From Maritimibacter sp. (GTDB taxonomy: Bacteria; Pseudomonadota; Alphaproteobacteria; Rhodobacterales; Rhodobacteraceae), in assembly GCA_003520545.1 (NCBI GenBank), contig DOUP01000062.1:1-8911 (forward strand): a stretch of 8,911 bases of DNA, read 5' to 3'. The notes beneath the pieces are model-generated. The model was not told the origin of the DNA and made no database searches. It worked only from the letters and a program-made list of their open reading frames with translations. Below, in pieces: positions 5,383-8,911 of this stretch. The number at the start of each line of letters is the position of its first letter. Position 1 is the first letter of the stretch. The translations under genes and the position numbers were made by a program.

Positions 5383-5913
5383 CTAGTCCCGCCCGCGCAC
5401 CATCCGACGAAGCGTCCCGTCCCTGCGCTTCACTGCCCCTGCAATGTGCAGAACCACCAATGCGGCGAGAAGCTTGGTCAGAGCGCTGTGCGCGGCGAAA
5501 AAAAGGTCTTCCCAGGCCTCGGACGTCGGCGCGATATGCGGCAGCGTCAGACCGAAAAGCTGCACGTCGATCCCGGTCGCGGAGCTCGCGATCCAGCCGG
5601 TCAGGGGCACCAACAGCAAAAGCGCGTAAAACCCGTAATGCACGCCGCGCGCCAGCCGGTCCTGCCACGGCACCGAAGGCAGCGGCGCGGGCGGCGGCGT
5701 CAAACGGTGCCAGACGATCCGCACGAACGCCAGGACCAGAAGCGTGATCCCGAAGGATTTATGCCAGGCGAACAGGTGGAAATTCGACATGTTCACCGTC
5801 ATCCGGGCCAGATAGGTGCCGAACCCCAGCATCCCGATGATGCCCAACGCCATCACCCAATGGATCACGCGCGTCCCCGCGCCAAAACGGTCGGGTCCGT
5901 TGGTCAGGCTCAT
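5383..5913 (-). CDS. Cytochrome b561 (CybB/YceJ-type di-heme membrane protein)
   Basis: This 176-residue, four-helix inner-membrane protein matches bacterial cytochrome b561. Hydrophobic segments lie at about 16-36, 52-68, 92-110 and 138-160. Histidines in or near them, H18 (VIHWVM), H51 (AWHKSFG), H92, H142 and H156 (LHIAGA), are the candidate ligands for two b-type hemes. The family passes electrons between quinone and periplasmic acceptors; E. coli CybB is reported as a superoxide:ubiquinone oxidoreductase. The ATG at 5913-5911 overlaps the stop of the upstream yceI-type gene as ATGA, which indicates one transcript and translational coupling. This mirrors the paired YceI/YceJ genes of enterobacteria. 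Whether it is functionally YceJ-like (a YceI partner) or CybB-like cannot be told from the sequence, so no symbol is given. Confidence 0.93.
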   Translation of the reverse strand: MSLTNGPDRFGAGTRVIHWVMALGIIGMLGFGTYLARMTVNMSNFHLFAWHKSFGITLLVLAFVRIVWHRLTPPPAPLPSVPWQDRLARGVHYGFYALLLLVPLTGWIASSATGIDVQLFGLTLPHIAPTSEAWEDLFFAAHSALTKLLAALVVLHIAGAVKRRDGTLRRMVRGRD

Positions 5914-6473
5914 TGCCGATCCAGCCGCGCGACGATACTGATGCGCACGGTGTCATCCACCATGTCGGCCCATCCGGTGGCGCCAAAGGCCGCGCGGCTG
6001 ACCGCGCCGGACATATGCACGGACATTTTCGACAGATCGCCCGCGTTGGTCCCCTGCTGCCGGTAAAGCTGCGCCGAAAGCGTCACGGGCCGCGTCACGC
6101 CCCGGATCGTCACCTGCCCCGGCACCTGCGCCGTGGTGCGCCCGACCCGGAAGTTGTCCGCGACAAAGGTCATCTGCGGGTAGCTCCCGGTGGCCAGCAC
6201 CTTCGGCCCCTTCAACGCCTGTTCGGCGAATGGGAAGCTCGACGTCGCCCCGGCGGCATTGAGCGTGACCCGAACGCTCGACGGTCCACCGGCAAAGTCG
6301 ATCCGCACATCGGCGGTATTGATCGGGATTTTCCCGCGTATGATATCCTTGTCGAAAGCGACTTCGTAAGCGACCTGCGACCTTGCAGCATCGAGACGAT
6401 AGGCGATCTGTTCGGCCATCACGGTAAGTGGCAGGGCAATGAGCCCGGCGCAGAGACATAGTGTTTTGAACAT
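5910..6473 (-). CDS. yceI: YceI family periplasmic lipid-binding protein
   Basis: The 187-residue product has a clear Sec signal peptide: K3, hydrophobic 4-17, and likely cleavage after VMA (18-20) before EQ. The mature part has the YceI beta-barrel motifs: YRLDAARSQVAYEV (25-38), G.I....ADVRIDF (47-60), ALKGPKVLATGSYPQMTF (86-103), VPGQVTIRGVTRPVTLSAQLY (117-137) and the closing VRISIVARL (176-184). YceI folds bind isoprenoid or other amphipathic molecules in a lipocalin-like barrel; exact ligands vary. The start ATG (6473-6471) is fixed by AGGGAGGG, 7 bases upstream, and by the signal peptide. The frame is open far upstream, antisense to pnp, but that part is not this gene. The gene overlaps the cytochrome b561 gene by four bases, suggesting an envelope redox module. 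It is divergent from pnp. Confidence 0.94.
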   Translation of the reverse strand: MFKTLCLCAGLIALPLTVMAEQIAYRLDAARSQVAYEVAFDKDIIRGKIPINTADVRIDFAGGPSSVRVTLNAAGATSSFPFAEQALKGPKVLATGSYPQMTFVADNFRVGRTTAQVPGQVTIRGVTRPVTLSAQLYRQQGTNAGDLSKMSVHMSGAVSRAAFGATGWADMVDDTVRISIVARLDRQ

Positions 6474-6647
6474 TGGGCAACCCTCCCTTTGGATCACTCT
6501 ACGCACGTGCATGGCAAACAGGCCAAAACTTTCGTGATCGACCACCAATCCTCGGAAAACTGAACGCTTTCCACAGGCGCGCATTTCCTGTATGTGCGCG
6601 GCATCTGAGACGTGACGCTCTGACCCCGGCGCATGACATGGATAGAG

Positions 6648-6687
6648 GGGTCGGTGGCAATGGGGCCACCATGACAACGGGAGACCC
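6648..6687 (+). promoter_or_regulatory. Nested hairpin in the pnp leader
   Basis: GGGTC (6648-6652) pairs with GACCC (6683-6687), and directly inside it GGTGGC (6653-6658) pairs with GCCACC (6665-6670) around a 6-base loop, leaving a 12-base bulge on the 3' side (6671-6682). It ends 35 bases before the pnp ATG. In E. coli, PNPase represses its own mRNA after RNase III cuts a leader stem; a comparable role here is inference. A further small stem, GGGAG/CTCCC (6696-6707), abuts the ribosome site. Confidence 0.4.
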
Positions 6688-6707
6688 GCAGGGGCGGGAG
6701 TGCTCCC

Positions 6708-6714
6708 AGAAGGA
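6708..6714 (+). promoter_or_regulatory. Ribosome binding site of pnp
   Basis: AGAAGGA lies 8 bases before the ATG at 6723. It directly follows the CTCCC arm of a short hairpin, so folding could affect access to it. It fixes the pnp start, and the product then begins MFNEVKKSIQW as expected for the family. Confidence 0.7.
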
Positions 6715-6722
6715 TACGCCAA

Positions 6723-8858
<2,136 letters not shown>

Positions 8859-8880
8859 TCGTCCCCTCTTCGAGACAAGG

Positions 8881-8911
8881 AAAAGCCCCGGTGGAAACGC
8901 CGGGGCTTTTT
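8881..8911 (+). terminator. Intrinsic terminator of pnp
   Basis: AAAAGCCCCGG (8881-8891) pairs perfectly over 11 bp with CCGGGGCTTTT (8900-8910), with loop 8892-8899 and the T tract running to the window edge. It starts 22 bases after the pnp stop. The A/T-flanked GC stem is symmetric, so it could also work for a convergent gene beyond the window. Confidence 0.92.

Noticed and set aside
6503..6510. GCACGTGC palindrome upstream of the yceI gene.
   Set aside because: An 8-bp palindrome in GC-rich sequence is easily due to chance, and no second site or matching regulator is seen.
6568..6600. A possible pnp promoter (TTTCCA, 17 bases, TATGTG).
   Set aside because: Only weak matches to a sigma-70-like consensus and other equally poor choices nearby; position not reliable enough to annotate.

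Overview
The window reads as chromosome of a marine-type alphaproteobacterium, most likely family Rhodobacteraceae (Roseobacter group). I base this on the high G+C, the sequence style of TruB, S15 and PNPase, and the short hairpin-rich gaps. No database search was possible, so the taxonomic call is inference from remembered protein families. There are nine protein genes, none clearly broken; truB is cut by the left window edge. I see no tRNA, rRNA, CRISPR array, insertion sequence, integrase or phage gene.

Layout: truB (+, 5' end missing, to 828); deoA thymidine phosphorylase (-, 1019-2323); a DUF1643 protein (+, 2400-2906); an acidic RTX calcium-binding-type protein with an N-terminal membrane segment (-, 3020-4327); a small DUF5665-type membrane protein (+, 4485-4862); rpsO (+, 4998-5267) with a strong terminator; a cytochrome b561 gene and a yceI gene (-, 5383-6473) that overlap by ATGA; and pnp (+, 6723-8858), whose terminator sits at the right edge.

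The backbone is the RNA and translation cluster truB - rpsO - pnp, which is contiguous in many proteobacteria. Here it is opened in two places. Nucleoside salvage, DUF1643, RTX and DUF5665 genes lie between truB and rpsO, and the cytochrome b561/YceI pair lies between rpsO and pnp. As a result pnp must have its own promoter and leader, and that leader looks structured. TruB (tRNA pseudouridine 55), S15 (small-subunit assembly) and PNPase (3'-5' RNA decay) act in RNA metabolism. DeoA feeds deoxynucleosides into sugar-phosphate metabolism. The b561/YceI pair is an envelope redox module.

The most notable non-coding signals are four. A 22-base element occurs twice in opposite orientation, each time after GC hairpins downstream of a gene end. 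Two compact dyads lie in the 76-base deoA/DUF1643 divergent gap. A nested hairpin lies in the pnp leader. A UUCG-loop hairpin lies downstream of deoA. I found no convincing new defence or mobile system; the least understood genes are the RTX, DUF5665 and DUF1643 proteins.
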